From the NCBI GenBank assembly GCA_937915735.1, contig CALGGS010000013.1, forward strand, positions 1 through 50,150: a stretch of DNA of 50,150 bases, written 5' to 3'. The notes below the pieces were generated by a model. The model was not told the origin of the DNA and made no database searches. It saw only the letters and a list, made by a program, of their open reading frames with translations. Positions 24,466 through 32,967 of the stretch are shown one piece after another (the stretch's first letter is position 1; each line of letters opens with the position of its first letter). The stretch comes from an uncultured Treponema sp. Lineage in GTDB: Bacteria > Spirochaetota > Spirochaetia > Treponematales > Treponemataceae. The position numbers were made by a program, and so were the translations under genes.

Positions 24466-25770
24466 ATGGCAGAACTTATTCAACCTAGAGTCCTCAAAGG
24501 ATTCAGAGACATTTTACCTTCACAGGAAATTATCAGAGCAGACTTACAGGAAAAAATCACAGGCGTTTACCGCTCTTACGGCTTTGTTCCGATTGACACT
24601 CCTGTCCTTGAATATTCAGAAATTTTACTTAGAAAATCAAACGGCGAGACAGAAAAACAAGTCTTCCGCTTTATGGACAACGGAAAGCGGGATGTAGCCC
24701 TCCGCTTTGACCTTACGGTTCCTTTTGCCCGCTTCACGGCTGAGCACGAAAGCGAGCTTTATTTTCCATTCAAACGCTACCACATCGCAAAAGTATGGCG
24801 GGGCGAAAAACCGCAGGCCGGCCGCTACCGTGAATTCGTTCAGTGCGACATCGATACGGTAGGGAGCGACAGCGCGGCCAGTGATTTTGAAATTTTAAGC
24901 ATAATGAAGGCGGCTCTTGCAAAAATCGGAGTCACCGACATCACGATTCATGTAAATCACAGGGGAATTTTCAACAGATTTTTAGCAAGGCTTAATGTGG
25001 CAGAAAAATCCGAGGATATTTTGCGCTCAGTAGACAAGCTGGCAAAAGTCGGCAAGGAAGAAGTCAAAAAAGAGCTTATTGAATACACAGAAAGCGAAGA
25101 AAAAGCAGAGCAAATCTTAAAATACATCGCCGGAAAGGGTGACTTTGAGTCCACTCTCAAAATGATTACAGAAATGAGCGGCGGAGAAAGCGAGGACAGC
25201 CTTCGCATGAAAGAAATATACGAGATGATGAAGGCGGCGGGAATCGAATCGACTTACATTCTAGACCCGTCAATCACGCGAGGCCTTGACTACTACACGG
25301 GAGTTGTCTACGAAACATTTCTTAACGACTTACCTTCAATTGGCTCAGTCTGCTCTGGAGGGCGCTACGATAATCTGGCAGGCCTTTACACGAAGACCAG
25401 ACTTCCGGGCGTGGGCGCCTCAATTGGTCTTGACCGCCTCATCGCAGGACTTGCAGAGCTTGGAAAGCTTGAAGCAAAGGGAAGCTATCTTGACGCAGAG
25501 ATTTTCTGTATGGACAAAAATCTTGTCGTACTCTATCAGAAAATCGCAAGCAAACTCCGGGAAAAAGGCGTAAAGGTCGAGGTTTTCCCGGAAGCAAAAT
25601 CGATGAAAGCACAGTATGCCGTCACGGACGCAAAAAAAATCCAATGGGGAATCTTGATTGGCTCAAACGAAGCCGAAAAAAACGCCGTGACTCTCAAAAA
25701 CTTAGGGACAAGAGAGCAGTTCGCAGAGATTTCTGTCGAAGAAGCGGCGAAGATAATCTTAAAAAAATAA
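24466..25770 (+). CDS. hisS: histidyl-tRNA synthetase
   Basis: 434 residues. Class II motifs are present: motif 1 region around LEYSEILLRKSNGE, motif 2 FKRYHIAKVWRGEKPQAGRYREF region, the histidine-specific RGLDYYTGVVYE, and motif 3 GVGASIGLDRL. A C-terminal anticodon-binding domain of about 95 residues follows. It charges tRNA-His in the cytoplasm. The ATG at 24466 lacks a ribosome site and sits 9 nt after TATAAT. A hairpin with a T-run downstream is a likely terminator. Confidence 0.96.
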   Translation: MAELIQPRVLKGFRDILPSQEIIRADLQEKITGVYRSYGFVPIDTPVLEYSEILLRKSNGETEKQVFRFMDNGKRDVALRFDLTVPFARFTAEHESELYFPFKRYHIAKVWRGEKPQAGRYREFVQCDIDTVGSDSAASDFEILSIMKAALAKIGVTDITIHVNHRGIFNRFLARLNVAEKSEDILRSVDKLAKVGKEEVKKELIEYTESEEKAEQILKYIAGKGDFESTLKMITEMSGGESEDSLRMKEIYEMMKAAGIESTYILDPSITRGLDYYTGVVYETFLNDLPSIGSVCSGGRYDNLAGLYTKTRLPGVGASIGLDRLIAGLAELGKLEAKGSYLDAEIFCMDKNLVVLYQKIASKLREKGVKVEVFPEAKSMKAQYAVTDAKKIQWGILIGSNEAEKNAVTLKNLGTREQFAEISVEEAAKIILKK

Positions 25771-25790
25771 AGAGAATCACAGACTGACAC

Positions 25791-25843
25791 AGGTAATGGG
25801 CGTGAAGGAAGGTATTTCTTCCGCCCCTTATAACCTGCGTTTT
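25791..25843 (+). terminator. probable terminator after hisS
   Basis: An imperfect hairpin pairs AGGT(AAT)GGGCG (25791-25802) with CGCCC(CTTAT)AACCT (25822-25836). The loop contains a second GAAGG/TTCTTC pairing. GCG and TTTTTC follow on the plus strand. The convergent lipoprotein gene ends at 25846, so it may serve both sides. Confidence 0.55.
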
Positions 25844-25845
25844 TC

Positions 25846-26226
25846 TTATTTTAGTTTTTTTCTTGCGTTTTCTGCCTTCAGCTTGTTTGAGTAGACTTTT
25901 ATTGCACTTGAAGGAACCCAGCCGTCAGAAAGCGCATACCATTTTTCTTTTGTTTCATCAACAAGAACAGTGCAGTTTCCCTTTATTTCATAAATTTCGC
26001 CCTTTCTGAACGAAGCGATAACCTCTGACTCATAGAGCGCTTCCTTGTGGCATGCGACATAAGGATCAGTAATTAAAGCCCACTCAATTCTTGGAGAAAG
26101 CTCCTCAGGAAGAAGAGGCTGCATTTCAATCTGACCATTGCTTTTTTTGCAGGAAAAAACAAAAAAAATCGAGAAAAAGACCAGGTAAAAAGCAATTTTT
26201 TTTAAAAGCGAAAATATTATGCTCAT
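25846..26226 (-). CDS. small lipoprotein with SH3-like domain
   Basis: 126 residues. The signal ends at a lipobox-like FVFSC with Cys26. The mature part shows a bacterial-SH3-like pattern: ACHKEALYESEVIASFRKGEIYEI, then a strand pair ending in WYALSDGWVPSSAI. Such domains usually bind cell-wall or partner proteins. The ATG at 26226 overlaps the Nudix stop by 4 nt (ATGA); the in-frame ATG at 26244 would lie inside the Nudix gene and add six residues. It is last in the ruvB-mutT-lipoprotein string. Function unknown. Confidence 0.82.
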   Translation of the reverse strand: MSIIFSLLKKIAFYLVFFSIFFVFSCKKSNGQIEMQPLLPEELSPRIEWALITDPYVACHKEALYESEVIASFRKGEIYEIKGNCTVLVDETKEKWYALSDGWVPSSAIKVYSNKLKAENARKKLK

Positions 26227-26630
26227 TTTTTTCCCGCAATCCATTTTACGACATCACCATATATCAGCATGTCAGAATCAACAAAATTAAGCATCGGAAT
26301 TTCCGTCGGATGTGCCCATTTGTACTCAGTATGCTCGGTCAGAACATACTTTTGAGCGATACCGTCGTGCGGGACCTTAATTTCATAGGCATGAAGGGCA
26401 ACCTGCTGTTCGTTATGCATAAAAAAAGTTTCAGAGATTTTTTCGCCGACACCTACCTTTACGCCAAATTCCTCTTCAAATTCACGGACGATAGCCTCTT
26501 CGTCGCTCTCTCCTTCTTCAACCTTTCCGCCAGGAAATTCCCAGCGTCCCCCCATTTGCCCGGTGGGATTTCGGTGTGCGATTAAAATTTTTTCGCCATC
26601 ATAAGCGATACAAGCAATTGATGTCTTCAT
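26223..26630 (-). CDS. Nudix hydrolase, MutT-like (8-oxo-dGTP diphosphatase type)
   Basis: 135 residues. A complete Nudix box lies at about 34-57: GGKVEEGESDEEA followed by IVREFEEEFGV, with the REFEEE metal ligands intact. RNPTGQMGGRWEFPGG ahead of it resembles MutT. Family members cleave oxidised nucleoside triphosphates to prevent mutation, which fits its place just after ruvB in a DNA-repair context. AGAGGAG precedes the ATG. Substrate is inferred. Confidence 0.9.
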   Translation of the reverse strand: MKTSIACIAYDGEKILIAHRNPTGQMGGRWEFPGGKVEEGESDEEAIVREFEEEFGVKVGVGEKISETFFMHNEQQVALHAYEIKVPHDGIAQKYVLTEHTEYKWAHPTEIPMLNFVDSDMLIYGDVVKWIAGKK

Positions 26631-26639
26631 AAGCTCCTC

Positions 26640-27770
26640 TTATTCAAAAAGTGACGGCTGACTACTTTGCTGTGCCGCACTCGCCTTATATTCAAGGTTC
26701 AGATGCTGATACGCCTTCTGCGTGACGATTCTTCCCCGCGGCGTCCTTTGGATTAAGCCACACTGAATTAAGTATGGCTCGTAATAATCTTCGAGAGTGT
26801 CCTGTGCCTCGCCGATTGAGATAGCAAGAGTCTCCGCTCCGACAGGTCCTCCTCCAAAGTTCTGTATTATCGAAAGCAAGATTTCACGGTCATAATGCTC
26901 CAAGCCCAGCGAGTCAATCTGAAGCTTTTTAAGACCGTCTTCTGTAATCTTTAGCGTGATTCTTCCGTCACCGTAGAACTGGGCGAAATCCCTCATCCGG
27001 CGCAAGACCCTGTTCGCAACCCGAGGAGTTCCCCGGCTGCTTTTTGCCATTAAAAGGGCTGCGTCATCGTCGATTTTCGTGTTCAGGATTGCCGCGCTCC
27101 TTTTTATGATTAGGGCAAGCTCCTCGTGAGTGTAAAAATTAAACCGCTGGATGATACCGAATCGGGTTTGAAGCGGCTTTGAGACCATTCCAGCCTTTGT
27201 GGTCGCCCCTACAAGAGTGAATTTCGGAATCGGGATTCTGACAGTTCTGGCCGCCGCCCCCTGACCTATAACCCAGTCAAGCTCAAAATCCTCCATTGCG
27301 ATATAAAGCATTTCTTCGATGGCGGGCTTTAAGCGGTGAATCTCATCAATAAAAAAAACCGTTCCGGGCGAAATAGTCGAAAGAATGCCCGCCAAATCCT
27401 TTGGCTTGTCGAGGGCTGGGGCTGAGGTGACTTTAAAATCCGCCCCCAGCTCATGAGCCGTAATTTCGGCAAGGGTGGTCTTTCCCAAGCCCGGAGGCCC
27501 GATTAAAAAGAGGTGATCCAAGGGTTCCCGCCTCTCGCGAGCCGCCTGAATAAAAACCGAAAGATTTTCCTTTATTTCCTTTTGCCCCAAAAACTCATCA
27601 AGCATTTTAGGCCTGAGCGAGCCGTCAGAATTGTCATCGTCGCTGGGAACATCCGCCCGCACGATTCGGGAAGTTTTTATGTCCCCTGCCCGTACGATGT
27701 TCAGGCTTCCGGCCGCCTGAGAAGAGATTTGAGAAAATTCGGTAATGTCAGAATCAAATTCGTTTTTCAT
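26640..27770 (-). CDS. ruvB: Holliday junction branch-migration ATPase RuvB
   Basis: 376 residues. Walker A GPPGLGKT at 91-98, Walker B region FFIDEIHRLKP (142-145 DEIH), sensor GATTKAG, arginine finger region PLQTRFGI, and the winged-helix tail with GLIQRTPRGR. RuvB hexamers drive branch migration with RuvA. About 51 residues precede LRPKMLDEFLGQ, some 30 more than in E. coli RuvB. No Shine-Dalgarno sequence is visible before the ATG. It should follow ruvA directly, but a restriction-modification cassette intervenes. Confidence 0.96.
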   Translation of the reverse strand: MKNEFDSDITEFSQISSQAAGSLNIVRAGDIKTSRIVRADVPSDDDNSDGSLRPKMLDEFLGQKEIKENLSVFIQAARERREPLDHLFLIGPPGLGKTTLAEITAHELGADFKVTSAPALDKPKDLAGILSTISPGTVFFIDEIHRLKPAIEEMLYIAMEDFELDWVIGQGAAARTVRIPIPKFTLVGATTKAGMVSKPLQTRFGIIQRFNFYTHEELALIIKRSAAILNTKIDDDAALLMAKSSRGTPRVANRVLRRMRDFAQFYGDGRITLKITEDGLKKLQIDSLGLEHYDREILLSIIQNFGGGPVGAETLAISIGEAQDTLEDYYEPYLIQCGLIQRTPRGRIVTQKAYQHLNLEYKASAAQQSSQPSLFE

Positions 27771-27791
27771 AGGTTATTTATCTTATAGAAA

Positions 27792-28856
27792 TTAAAAAAT
27801 ATTTGAAAGAATTTCATAAGCTGTCTGATAACCAAGACTATCTTTTGTCGTGGCATATTCGGTCGCACATAATTCACACCATTGCAAAAGTTTATCTCTG
27901 CCGTCAAGCTCAATTTCCCAATTTTCTGATAAAGTTTCGCTTGAAGTGCCGCTCAATGTTTCTTTAATTAAGTCCTTGTATTTTGCAATTCTACCAAAAG
28001 CAGCAGGCATTTTTACAACAAACCCCGAATTTATTTTAAAGTCCACTTGTCCGCCAGCTGAGAACATATCACGGAAAGATGGATTTACGACAGCGAATCT
28101 TGTCATAAGATAAAGAGCTGGCTTGTTATATTTATCACTTTTGTTTCCAAGAATCTGCGGAAACATAGCATAAAGAATAACTAAGATTCTTTCTTTTTCT
28201 TCATTGGCTAGTGATGAAAAAAGCTTTACTGTCATTGGCACAGACTGCTCTTCTAATTTTTCGTCACTTGCCCACCAAAGACTTTCACCTTCTTTTAGCC
28301 TTGACTTATAATATCTTGAAACAGGTTCTACAGGATTTTCAAGCTTACGAAGTTCATCATAACTCATTCCGATTTTATCAAAAATTGTCTCACCTTTTTT
28401 CAAATTCATATCAATTTTATACCGAGGATAATGAGTGACGGCTATTTCAGACAGACATTCCTCATAGGGCTTTGAGCGAAATTCAACTGGAGAGCCAAGT
28501 TTCCCGAAAGTCATAAAAATTCTCTCAACACTTTGGATTCTTGTTGATTCCAAAATACTTGAGCCTGTTGAAGTCCAGTGGTTTTTTATCGTGCTTTTTA
28601 CTTCAACTCCGTAAAATTTTGCAGCCACAATATCAGGAAATTGTGAGCCTGAGATAAGTTCAATTGAACCGTCAAATTTTGTTCCTTTTGCACATATTTT
28701 CAGTGCCTCACAAACATCTTCTTCGAGCAACTGAGAATTTCTCTTTTGAAAATAAGACTCTCGCCCCTTAGCTTCTTTATTCAAAAAAGAATCTGTTTCT
28801 TTCATGAGATTTTCAAATTCAATAATTTCTGGCTTTGAATTTTCTGAAACTATCAT
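27792..28856 (-). CDS. putative type II restriction endonuclease (PD-(D/E)xK type)
   Basis: 354 residues. The nuclease core is readable: PDIVAAKFYGVEVKS gives PD at 74-75 and E-V-K at 85-87, the spacing of PD-(D/E)xK nucleases. The rest is not familiar to me. The start is the ATG at 28856: GGAGAAG precedes it and it overlaps the methyltransferase stop by 4 nt; an open extension to 28883 is unlikely. Its pairing with a 5-cytosine methyltransferase is the main support for restriction activity. Recognition sequence cannot be read from the protein. Confidence 0.82.
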   Translation of the reverse strand: MIVSENSKPEIIEFENLMKETDSFLNKEAKGRESYFQKRNSQLLEEDVCEALKICAKGTKFDGSIELISGSQFPDIVAAKFYGVEVKSTIKNHWTSTGSSILESTRIQSVERIFMTFGKLGSPVEFRSKPYEECLSEIAVTHYPRYKIDMNLKKGETIFDKIGMSYDELRKLENPVEPVSRYYKSRLKEGESLWWASDEKLEEQSVPMTVKLFSSLANEEKERILVILYAMFPQILGNKSDKYNKPALYLMTRFAVVNPSFRDMFSAGGQVDFKINSGFVVKMPAAFGRIAKYKDLIKETLSGTSSETLSENWEIELDGRDKLLQWCELCATEYATTKDSLGYQTAYEILSNIF

Positions 28857-30097
28857 TTTTCTTCTCCAAAATAAAGATTCCATTTGCTTTCAATATTTTT
28901 TGCGATATTATACGCAAGCACGCAAGGAACGGCATTTCCTATGATTTTGTAAGCATCACTTGAAGATACGGAAACATTATTTTCTGTTTTAGGCAAAATA
29001 AACTGATAATCATCAGGAAAAGTCTGAATGCGGGCACATTCACGCACTGTAAGCCGCCTTTCTGTTAACCCTATATTCAGTTCTTTGTCATGACAACCAC
29101 CATGCTCAAAAGATAACCTTCTAAACTCGATATTTCCGTGATGCTCACTTCTAATTGTCGGACCAACATCATCAAGTTTTACCTCTGTCTGTCCTTGACA
29201 ATGACGCCCCATATATTTTGCTTTTGAATAAATTTGCTGTGAGCCATCAGAAGATTTTTCAGGTTCCTCTAACTCAATGAAGGCATCAGCACAAGTAACT
29301 AGAGGTAAAAGCCCTTTGTTAATTTTTGAATGTGTTTCTTTTGGATATGGACTGAATTCTTCTGAAATTTCTGATTTTGAAAGTTCTTCTAATGCCCGCT
29401 CAGTAAGAGATACTTTATTAAAGCCGAAAAAAATTACTCTTTCCCTGCCTTGTGGAACTCCATAATTTGAAGCATTCAGAACTTTTGCACTAACAACAAG
29501 ATAACCGCCATTCCCTGCCTCGGAAAAATCATGCTCTATGATTTCTTTTGCGTCTTCAAGATTCGTAAGTCCCTTAACATTTTCCGCAATAAAGATTTTT
29601 GGAGAAGTAAGGGTAACGACATCACGCATCCACATATAAAGTTGCCCACGGCTTTCAACTGAAGGCTCATCTGTTTCAAGTTTTTTCCCAAGATGGCTTT
29701 TTTGAGAATTAAAACCGAGCCTTTTCCCAGCGACAGAAAAATCCTGACAAGGGAAACCGCCTGTTACAATGTCAATATTTTTGGGAAATTCAAATTTTTC
29801 GTTTCTAGCCTGTTTTACCAAATCAACGATGCTTGAAAGATGATATATTTCGTTTGCACCTGAATTTTCTTTTTCAAAATAAGACACCCAGGCAGATTTT
29901 GCATCAGGACGAATATCGTTTGCAAAAACTGTCTCAAACTGAGTCGGCTTAAGTTTTACCCAATTTTCGCTCTCAGACTGTATCCAATCAGAATGAAGTT
30001 TTTTATTCACGGATTTTTTTAGACAAGTAAAATTTCCTGTAAAACCAATGTCCATTCCGCCACAGCCTGAAAAAAGCGAAAGTAGCCTATGTTTCAT
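28853..30097 (-). CDS. DNA (cytosine-5-)-methyltransferase
   Basis: 414 residues from ATG 30097. Motifs in order: I LSLFSGCGGMDIGF (about 6-19), IV GGFPCQDFS with catalytic Cys117, VI AENVKGL (ENV at 172-174), VIII QGRERVIFFG, a target-recognition region, then LTVRECARIQTFP and motif X IIGNAVP. It transfers a methyl group to C5 of cytosine and protects DNA from the partner nuclease, whose gene overlaps its stop. ATG 30097 is preferred because TATAAT lies at 30107-30112 and AGGGG precedes it. The upstream ATG at 30130 is possible. Confidence 0.94.
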   Translation of the reverse strand: MKHRLLSLFSGCGGMDIGFTGNFTCLKKSVNKKLHSDWIQSESENWVKLKPTQFETVFANDIRPDAKSAWVSYFEKENSGANEIYHLSSIVDLVKQARNEKFEFPKNIDIVTGGFPCQDFSVAGKRLGFNSQKSHLGKKLETDEPSVESRGQLYMWMRDVVTLTSPKIFIAENVKGLTNLEDAKEIIEHDFSEAGNGGYLVVSAKVLNASNYGVPQGRERVIFFGFNKVSLTERALEELSKSEISEEFSPYPKETHSKINKGLLPLVTCADAFIELEEPEKSSDGSQQIYSKAKYMGRHCQGQTEVKLDDVGPTIRSEHHGNIEFRRLSFEHGGCHDKELNIGLTERRLTVRECARIQTFPDDYQFILPKTENNVSVSSSDAYKIIGNAVPCVLAYNIAKNIESKWNLYFGEEK

Positions 30098-30106
30098 ATA
30101 ACCCCT

Positions 30107-30112
30107 ATTATA
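30107..30112 (-). promoter_or_regulatory. -10 element of the restriction-modification cassette
   Basis: A perfect TATAAT on the minus strand ends 9 nt before the methyltransferase ATG, with AGGGG in between. The -35 is weak. It suggests the cassette has its own promoter rather than depending on ruvA. Confidence 0.4.
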
Positions 30113-30172
30113 TTGATTAGATTTCTCCATTCAGTTCGCTTCGCTCTCTCCAGCCGAAATGCCAGCACGCTC

Positions 30173-30814
30173 TCACTGAGCCAGTGCCACAATCGAGCGG
30201 CGGAACAAGATTTCTTCTTTTGCGTCACGGGTTTTGTCTTTGAAGGCGACCTCTCCGTTTTGAGCAGTCTCATTGTTCAGTTCTTCGACTAAACGGGAAA
30301 TGCACTCCTCGACCATGCGTTTTTCGTAGCCCATATTAGCCAAGGCAGAAACCACATCCGCATATTCTCCCCCACGGTTCACGACGACTTTTGCGCCAGG
30401 CATATCCTCGTCCAGCGTGAGCTTTCCTTTCAATGTCAAAAGCATTTTCTGGGCAGTTTTCTTACCAAGCCCGGGGATTTTTTCGAGGGCAGCCAAGTCT
30501 CCGTTTTCAAGGCTCTGAATCAGCTGGTCTCGCTGAATCTGACTCATGATTTTGATTGCGGATTTTGGCCCAACTCCGTCCACCTTGTTAAGGTCAAAGA
30601 ACAAATCACGGTCTTTTGACGAGGCAAAGCCAAAAAGAGTCATTGCACTGTCCGTATGCTGAAGCCAGGTAAAGACACGGGCCTTTTCGCCGAGCTTTGG
30701 AAGGTCATCGAGAGTCGTGTCTGGAACAATAATGTCCCATTCCACGCCATTTACATCGAGAAAAAGCTTCTGCGGAAATTTCCCCGTGATTGTGCCTGAA
30801 AGTGAATTGAACAT
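30173..30814 (-). CDS. ruvA: Holliday junction DNA-binding protein RuvA
   Basis: 213 residues. An N-terminal OB fold (MFNSLSGTITGKFPQKLFLDVNGVEW) and two helix-hairpin-helix motifs (VDGVGPKSAIKIM and IPGLGKKTAQKML) are followed by a C-terminal domain that contacts RuvB (ADVVSALANMGYEKRMVEECI). RuvA tetramers hold the four-way junction. The ATG has no ribosome site and sits 6 nt after a -10, so the mRNA is probably leaderless. Downstream come the methyltransferase and nuclease, then ruvB. Confidence 0.95.
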   Translation of the reverse strand: MFNSLSGTITGKFPQKLFLDVNGVEWDIIVPDTTLDDLPKLGEKARVFTWLQHTDSAMTLFGFASSKDRDLFFDLNKVDGVGPKSAIKIMSQIQRDQLIQSLENGDLAALEKIPGLGKKTAQKMLLTLKGKLTLDEDMPGAKVVVNRGGEYADVVSALANMGYEKRMVEECISRLVEELNNETAQNGEVAFKDKTRDAKEEILFRRSIVALAQ

Positions 30815-30820
30815 AAAAGA

Positions 30821-30849
30821 AGTATATCAGAAATAAGAGAAAAAGACAA
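30821..30849 (-). promoter_or_regulatory. promoter of ruvA with no room for a leader
   Basis: Minus strand: TTGTCT (30844-30849, 4 of 6), 17-nt spacer, TATACT (30821-30826, 5 of 6). Only six bases separate the -10 from the ATG at 30814, so the start site should fall on or one base before the A of ATG. Confidence 0.6.
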
Positions 30850-30859
30850 ATTGCAAGAT

Positions 30860-30888
30860 TTGAAATTCTAAGGCATTTATTGTATAAT
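30860..30888 (+). promoter_or_regulatory. promoter of the ABC ATPase gene with no room for a leader
   Basis: TTGAAA (30860-30865, 5 of 6), 17-nt spacer, perfect TATAAT (30883-30888). Seven bases then separate it from ATG at 30896. It is back-to-back with the ruvA promoter. Confidence 0.7.
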
Positions 30889-30895
30889 TAAAATT

Positions 30896-31621
30896 ATGGC
30901 AGTAATTGAACTAAAAAATGTAAGCAAAATCTATCAAATGGAAAAGGTTCAGGTAAAGGCAGTTGACAACGCTTCCTTTAAAATTGAGCAGGGAGAATTT
31001 GCCTCCCTTTCAGGTCCTTCAGGAAGCGGAAAATCCACTCTCCTCAATATGATTGGTCTTATTGACTTACCTGCAAGCGGTTCAATTATTCTCGATGGAA
31101 ACGATGTCTACAAAGGAATCGACCTCGAAAAATCCAAAAAAGTGCCTTTTAAAATCGACTCAAAGCTTACGGAGCTTCGCCGCGCTCACTTAGGATTTAT
31201 CTTCCAGACCTTTAACTTAATTCCGGTTCTTAATGTCTGGGAAAATATTGAATTTCCCCTAACGCTCGGTCCTTCCCCAGCCTCTTCACTTTCAAACAGC
31301 GAAAAAAAAGACTGGATTTCATTTTTGCTGGAGACAGTAGGACTTACGGACTGGAAAAATCACAAGCCGTCTGAGCTTTCTGGCGGTCAGCGCCAGCGAG
31401 TCGCAATCGCCCGTGCTCTAGTCACAAAAGCCCCTATAATTCTGGCAGATGAACCTACGGCAAATCTTGACTCAAAAAATGGCGACCAAATATTGGAGCT
31501 TATGAAAAAGCTCAATCAGGATTTAAAAACAACCTTCGTTTTCTCCACACACGACGCTAAAATCGTAAGTATGAGCGACCATGTCATAAAGCTTCGGGAC
31601 GGAAAAATATTAAGCGAATAA
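30896..31621 (+). CDS. ABC transporter ATP-binding protein, LolD/MacB type
   Basis: 241 residues. Walker A GPSGSGKST at 40-48, Q-loop FIFQTFNLIPVL, signature LSGGQRQRVAIARAL, Walker B IILADEP and H-loop STHD are all intact. This subfamily energises FtsX-type permeases (LolCDE, MacB) in lipoprotein release or export. An insert of about 25 residues follows VYKGIDLEKS. Its likely partners, two FtsX-like permeases, are encoded on the opposite strand 2.2-4.9 kb away, convergent to it. Predicted to be translated from a leaderless mRNA. Confidence 0.93.
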   Translation: MAVIELKNVSKIYQMEKVQVKAVDNASFKIEQGEFASLSGPSGSGKSTLLNMIGLIDLPASGSIILDGNDVYKGIDLEKSKKVPFKIDSKLTELRRAHLGFIFQTFNLIPVLNVWENIEFPLTLGPSPASSLSNSEKKDWISFLLETVGLTDWKNHKPSELSGGQRQRVAIARALVTKAPIILADEPTANLDSKNGDQILELMKKLNQDLKTTFVFSTHDAKIVSMSDHVIKLRDGKILSE

Positions 31622-31648
31622 ATTTTTTGGCAAAATTAAAATAACAGC

Positions 31649-32965
31649 TTAGTAATCTAATGAAATGGTGAGATATGAGCCTACAGTGAGCTTGTACTTA
31701 TCGAATGAGGTTGCGTTCTCACCGTATTCGTATTTTATTCCGTTTTTCCAGTCACAATGAGGCATTACCCTTGAAAAAATAAGGCCGCCTTTTACGAAAC
31801 CGCTTTTGTCATTGATATTATGGTTCCATTGGGCGGCAACCTTTATGTTTCTGTTTTTACCAAGCTTCGCCAATCCAAGCTCAAATGCGAACCTGTTCGT
31901 AAAATAGTCCTCGTCGTCCCCAGGCGCAGGACGGTAGATATTCTGAAATTCAAAGTTAAAGCCGACATAGGGAGCATTGTCAGACCAAAGCCGATATAAT
32001 CCTGCTGTTGAAATTACACGGTTAAACATTTTTTCGCCGCCAGACTCGCCTTTAAAAAAGTTTTTCAGCTTATAGCCATCCGAAATTCTGGCCATAGACT
32101 GACCATAAAGGTCAAAGCCAAGAATAGTACGCTTTAGCTCAATGCCAACAATCGGTAACTGTGAGTTTTTAGAGTCATTTCCATAATTCAAAGGAAAGCG
32201 CCTGCCAAAAAAATTAATTGAAGTTCCAAATACAATGAATTCAGCACTTCCCGCAAATGACATATCCTTAGTACCAGGATTGCTTTTTGAGCTTTCCTCA
32301 TTGTACATTGCAAGAGCCGTAATCGTATGGTTTCCGAAAGGAAGTTTTATGATTCCTGAAATATAGTCACGGGAATCATAAAGAACATTCGTATATTGGG
32401 CATCCTTTACATTATCGCTAGTGTCATCATCTGTAGCGTCGTCATTATCAGAATCAGTGTAATAGCTCGAGAAAAGCCGTATATTTCCCCAGACAGATTT
32501 TTTCTTTCCGGCAGTTATATAAATTCTGTTTAGCATAAGATAGTCAATATACATTTCATAGAGATAAAGAAGATTGTTCGTCTCACTGTCGTCATCATCC
32601 TCAGGCATAGAGGTTTTTAACACACCCTTTAAAGCGAGATATTTATCCGGACGAGTCGTAAAATAGATATAGTTCTTAAAATCAAAATAAACGGTCGCAT
32701 CATTGGAATCTGACTCACGAATATATGCGCCGCCAAATTCAGTATTCAATTTTCCAGAAATTTCGATGGGAAATTTTATCGTACCAAGCTGAACATTATA
32801 ATCTGTCGCTGAATTGACTTCCTCAGTAACAACAGCTTCCTCCCTGTCCTCGGCGTCTTCAAAGAGAGAGTCAAGAGCATCTTCACCCGCTTCTTCGTCA
32901 GAGAAAGCAGGTGAAAATATTGCGAAAAGTATAAAAATTATGGATAGAGATTTTTTAAAGGACAC
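31649..32965 (-). CDS. probable outer-membrane beta-barrel protein
   Basis: 438 residues. A cleavable signal (about 1-22, ending AFS) and an Asp/Glu-rich stretch precede a long series of alternating polar/hydrophobic strands rich in Tyr, Phe and Gly. The protein ends in an aromatic strand (TVGSYLTISLDY), a typical beta-barrel C-terminus. Two Asp-rich loops are present (EDDDDSE and DNDDATDDDT). I do not recognise a named family. It follows the LolA-like gene by 2 bp and ends the topA operon, so it may be the outer-membrane partner or client of the adjacent transporter. Confidence 0.75.
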   Translation of the reverse strand: MSFKKSLSIIFILFAIFSPAFSDEEAGEDALDSLFEDAEDREEAVVTEEVNSATDYNVQLGTIKFPIEISGKLNTEFGGAYIRESDSNDATVYFDFKNYIYFTTRPDKYLALKGVLKTSMPEDDDDSETNNLLYLYEMYIDYLMLNRIYITAGKKKSVWGNIRLFSSYYTDSDNDDATDDDTSDNVKDAQYTNVLYDSRDYISGIIKLPFGNHTITALAMYNEESSKSNPGTKDMSFAGSAEFIVFGTSINFFGRRFPLNYGNDSKNSQLPIVGIELKRTILGFDLYGQSMARISDGYKLKNFFKGESGGEKMFNRVISTAGLYRLWSDNAPYVGFNFEFQNIYRPAPGDDEDYFTNRFAFELGLAKLGKNRNIKVAAQWNHNINDKSGFVKGGLIFSRVMPHCDWKNGIKYEYGENATSFDKYKLTVGSYLTISLDY

Positions 32966-32967
32966 TT

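Noticed and set aside
28883..30130. A solitary regulatory methyltransferase without a nuclease
   Set aside because: The downstream overlapping gene has a readable PD-(D/E)xK core, so a full RM pair is more likely.
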